DNA from: Candidatus Izemoplasma sp.
GTDB taxonomy: Bacteria; Bacillota_I; Bacilli_A; Izemoplasmatales; Izemoplasmataceae
Length of the DNA stretch: 6,991 nucleotides
Assembly (NCBI GenBank): GCA_021736285.1
Contig: JAIPGE010000075.1
Coordinates: 1 to 6,991, forward strand
Reading direction: 5' to 3'
The position numbers and the translations under genes are program-made. This document shows, one piece after another, positions 5,960 through 6,991 of this stretch (position 1 is the stretch's first letter; every line of letters starts with the position of its first letter). The notes below the pieces were generated by a model, which saw only the letters and a list, made by a program, of their open reading frames with translations, did no database searches and was not told the DNA's origin.

Positions 5960-6408
5960 CAGCCGATGAAATGTATATGGCTTTGGCGTTAGAAGAAGCC
6001 CAAAAAGCAGCGGATATTGGCGAAGTTCCAATCGGTGCAGTTATTGTGTGTGAAGGTGAAGTTATAGCACGCGCACATAACCTCAAAGAAGCGACAAATC
6101 GTGCAATCGGTCATGCAGAAATTTTAGCTATCGATAAGGCCAATGAAACATTGCAAAGTTGGCGACTTGACAGGTGCGATTTGTATGTTACAATTGAACC
6201 GTGCCCAATGTGCGCAGGGGCAATTATCCAATCACGTATAAAACGTTTAATATACGGCGCAAAGGATTATAAAGCAGGTGCCCATCAAAGTGTGGTTAAT
6301 ATCTTTGATCAAGCGTTCAATCACCGTGTGGATGTTACGTCGGGTATCTTAGAAGATTCATGTACGTTGATATTAAAAAAATTTTTTCATGAATTACGTA
6401 AAAAATGA
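5956..6408 (+). CDS. tadA: tRNA-specific adenosine deaminase
   Basis: A 150-residue enzyme that converts adenosine-34 (wobble position) of tRNA-Arg(ACG) to inosine. The cytidine/deoxycytidylate deaminase fold is clear: HAEI (H53, catalytic E55) and EPCPMCAGAI (C83, C86), which together bind one zinc, preceded by IGEVPIGAVIV and followed by RIKRLIYGAKDYKAGA, typical of TadA rather than of cytidine or guanine deaminases. Length is typical. No strong ribosome site precedes the start, as expected for coupling through the 4-nt overlap with tdk. The stop at 6406-6408 lies within a candidate -10 of the following SRP RNA gene. The tadA-ffs order is common in Bacillota. Confidence 0.96.
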   Translation: MTADEMYMALALEEAQKAADIGEVPIGAVIVCEGEVIARAHNLKEATNRAIGHAEILAIDKANETLQSWRLDRCDLYVTIEPCPMCAGAIIQSRIKRLIYGAKDYKAGAHQSVVNIFDQAFNHRVDVTSGILEDSCTLILKKFFHELRKK

Positions 6409-6412
6409 TAAT
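6384..6412 (+). promoter_or_regulatory. Weak candidate promoter for ffs
   Basis: TTTTCA (6384-6389, 4/6) and GATAAT (6407-6412, 5/6) are spaced by 17 nt, giving a start near 6416-6419, right at the base of the SRP RNA helix. The -10 overlaps the tadA stop codon. Processing from a tadA transcript is the alternative. Confidence 0.35.
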
Positions 6413-6415
6413 GGT

Positions 6416-6534
6416 ATCTCTCATTAAGCATCTCCATTCAATAGGTGGTAACGAATTAGGTCAGGTCGGGAACGAAGCAGCCTTAAGTTTTCTATCTATG
6501 TGGGTGGGGGTGCTTAATGGGAGATGTTTTTTTT
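6416..6534 (+). ncRNA. ffs: Small signal recognition particle RNA (4.5S-type SRP RNA)
   Basis: The RNA scaffold of the bacterial SRP; it binds Ffh and docks with FtsY for co-translational membrane targeting. The conserved helix-8 core is at 6459-6482: GGTCAGG, then a TCG-GGAA-CGA hairpin (GGAA tetraloop), then AGCAGCC. The usual bacterial form is TCC-GGAA-GGA; here one C-G pair is replaced by G-C with both strands changed, so pairing is kept. A long terminal helix pairs 6416-6439 with 6502-6525: 24 consecutive pairs including several G-T wobbles. The RNA is about 110-120 nt, the short form without an Alu domain. It follows tadA by a few nucleotides, a location seen in other Bacillota. The exact 5' end is estimated from the helix. 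Confidence 0.93.
6502..6534 (+). terminator. Intrinsic terminator formed by the SRP RNA terminal helix
   Basis: The 3' arm (6502-6525) of the terminal helix is followed directly by G and eight T residues (6527-6534). The terminal helix of the SRP RNA thus doubles as a Rho-independent terminator and isolates the following ArsR gene from the tdk-tadA-ffs unit. Confidence 0.75.
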
Positions 6535-6538
6535 AGCC

Positions 6539-6567
6539 TTGACATTAATATTGCTATATAGTAATAT
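6539..6567 (+). promoter_or_regulatory. Promoter of the arsR-like gene
   Basis: A perfect -35 TTGACA (6539-6544) is followed after 17 nt by TAATAT (6562-6567, 4/6). It begins just after the T8 tract of the ffs terminator, indicating an independent transcription unit. The -10 lies inside an 18-bp palindrome. Confidence 0.65.
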
Positions 6568-6574
6568 TACTATA
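6557..6574. promoter_or_regulatory. Putative ArsR operator (18-bp perfect palindrome)
   Basis: TATAGTAATATTACTATA is an exact palindrome covering the -10 region. ArsR/SmtB repressors bind AT-rich inverted repeats of this kind at their own promoters, so autorepression is likely. Flanking TGC (6552-6554) and GCA (6578-6580) extend the symmetry if a one-base offset is allowed. Confidence 0.6.
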
Positions 6575-6601
6575 GAAGCATATTATAGGAGGTGTCGTTT
6601 T

Positions 6602-6898
6602 ATGGATCAATTTCGAGTGATTAAACTATTGAGCGATGAAACACGGTTTCAAATGTTTATGAAGTTAATGGACTATGATGAACTGTATGTTACTGAATTT
6701 GTTGATTTGTTGCATCTCAAACAAGCCAATGCATCAAAACATTTAAAAAAATTACGTGAATCAGACGTTATAGAAGGTAAACGAGATAAAAACATAGTAA
6801 GATACCATATTAAAGAAGATTTCTTAGAGAACAATTTACTGTTGATAAAATATTTATCTAACATATTCCAGAAAACTCCTTCTTCAAGCACAATGTGA
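6602..6898 (+). CDS. ArsR/SmtB-family winged-helix transcriptional regulator
   Basis: A 98-residue DNA-binding repressor-type protein. The fold is shown by VIKLLSDETRFQMFMKL (7-22), the HTH with recognition helix HLKQANASKHLKKL (38-51), and the wing RDKNIVRYHI (61-70). ATG 6602 is chosen because AGGAGGTG (6587-6594) is 7 nt upstream; a longer reading frame from 6524 would begin inside the SRP RNA. It has no cysteine at all: the ELCVCDL metal motif of arsenic and cadmium sensors is ELYVTEF here (27-33). The C-terminal DxHx10H zinc site is also absent. The inducer is therefore probably not a thiol-bound metal. It is followed 14 nt later by another gene on the same strand, the probable regulated partner. 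Confidence 0.9.
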   Translation: MDQFRVIKLLSDETRFQMFMKLMDYDELYVTEFVDLLHLKQANASKHLKKLRESDVIEGKRDKNIVRYHIKEDFLENNLLLIKYLSNIFQKTPSSSTM

Positions 6899-6912
6899 TA
6901 AGTGGGAGATGA

Positions 6913-6991
6913 ATGGAATCGATTTTAGTACAAAAAACAGTGATATTTTTCAACAATGAATCATTGAATAAAGCGTTTAAAAAGGGTATAA
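6913..6991 (+). CDS. Start of an unidentified gene downstream of arsR (cut by window edge)
   Basis: An open frame from ATG 6913 gives 26 residues beginning MESILVQKTVIFFNNES and stays open to the window edge. GGGAG lies 4 nt before the ATG, a short but usable spacing, and the gene starts 14 nt after the ArsR stop, so it is likely in the same operon. Too little is visible to assign a family. Genes after an ArsR regulator are often transporters, permeases or sulfur/metal handling enzymes, but that is context only. An overlapping ATG at 6909 ends after 16 codons. Confidence 0.55.
   Translation, partial: MESILVQKTVIFFNNESLNKAFKKGI

Noticed and set aside
6374..6387. A7T6 run in the tadA end as a terminator
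   Set aside because: It lies within coding sequence, without a GC stem, ahead of the genuine ffs terminator.
6444..6454. GGTGGTAACG resembling a T-box antiterminator motif
   Set aside because: It lies inside the SRP RNA, and no specifier stem or downstream amino-acid gene accompanies it.
6524..6601. Extended N-terminus of the ArsR frame from an ATG at 6524
   Set aside because: It would start inside the SRP RNA 3' helix and cross the terminator, promoter and operator; the strong AGGAGGTG site points to ATG 6602.
1..6991. Mycoplasma genetic code (TGA = Trp)
   Set aside because: Tryptophans are TGG, and TGA ends tdk, tadA, the ArsR gene, the PHP gene and an ATPase gene.

Overview
The window is AT-rich DNA from a low-G+C, anaerobic, Bacillota-like bacterium. 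Ribosome binding sites are strong (AGGAGG/AAAGGAG type), gene overlaps are tight, TGA is a stop (tdk ends TGA inside ATGA), and tryptophan is TGG, so the standard bacterial code applies and not the Mycoplasma code. Clostridia, Erysipelotrichia or walled relatives of the Mollicutes would all fit; the sequence alone does not decide.

Left part (1-5052, minus strand): one tightly packed operon of eight genes, read right to left from a promoter near 5101-5129. The order is hydC-like NADH-oxidoreductase subunit E, DRTGG protein 1, RsbW-like ATPase, DRTGG protein 2, PHP-domain protein, a second stand-alone GHKL ATPase, a small [2Fe-2S] thioredoxin-fold protein, and a HydB/NuoF-like flavoprotein that runs off the left edge. 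The outer genes are electron-transfer subunits of the kind found in electron-bifurcating [FeFe]-hydrogenases (NADH plus ferredoxin to H2, or the reverse). The catalytic HydA subunit would be expected just beyond position 1. The five middle genes look like a signalling or assembly set (two nucleotide-binding ATPases, two DRTGG domains, one PHP metal-dependent phosphoesterase fold). Comparable sets accompany Hyd genes in other anaerobes, but to my knowledge their role is not defined.

Middle (5053-5350): a divergent, very AT-rich intergenic region with the hyd promoter on the minus strand, a weaker candidate tdk promoter on the plus strand, and two imperfect inverted repeats.

Right part (5351-6991, plus strand): tdk (thymidine kinase) overlaps tadA (tRNA adenosine deaminase) by ATGA. 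tadA is followed by the small SRP RNA gene (ffs), whose long terminal helix plus a T8 tract also forms an intrinsic terminator. tadA-ffs is a familiar Bacillota neighbourhood, but dnaX does not follow here. Instead there is an ArsR-type repressor with its own promoter and an 18-bp perfect palindrome over the -10 box, then the first 26 codons of an unidentified gene.

Functionally, the window joins a hydrogen/NADH redox operon with an unusual internal regulatory block to a housekeeping nucleotide/tRNA/SRP cluster and the start of a small ArsR-controlled unit. No transposon, CRISPR array, tRNA or rRNA was seen.
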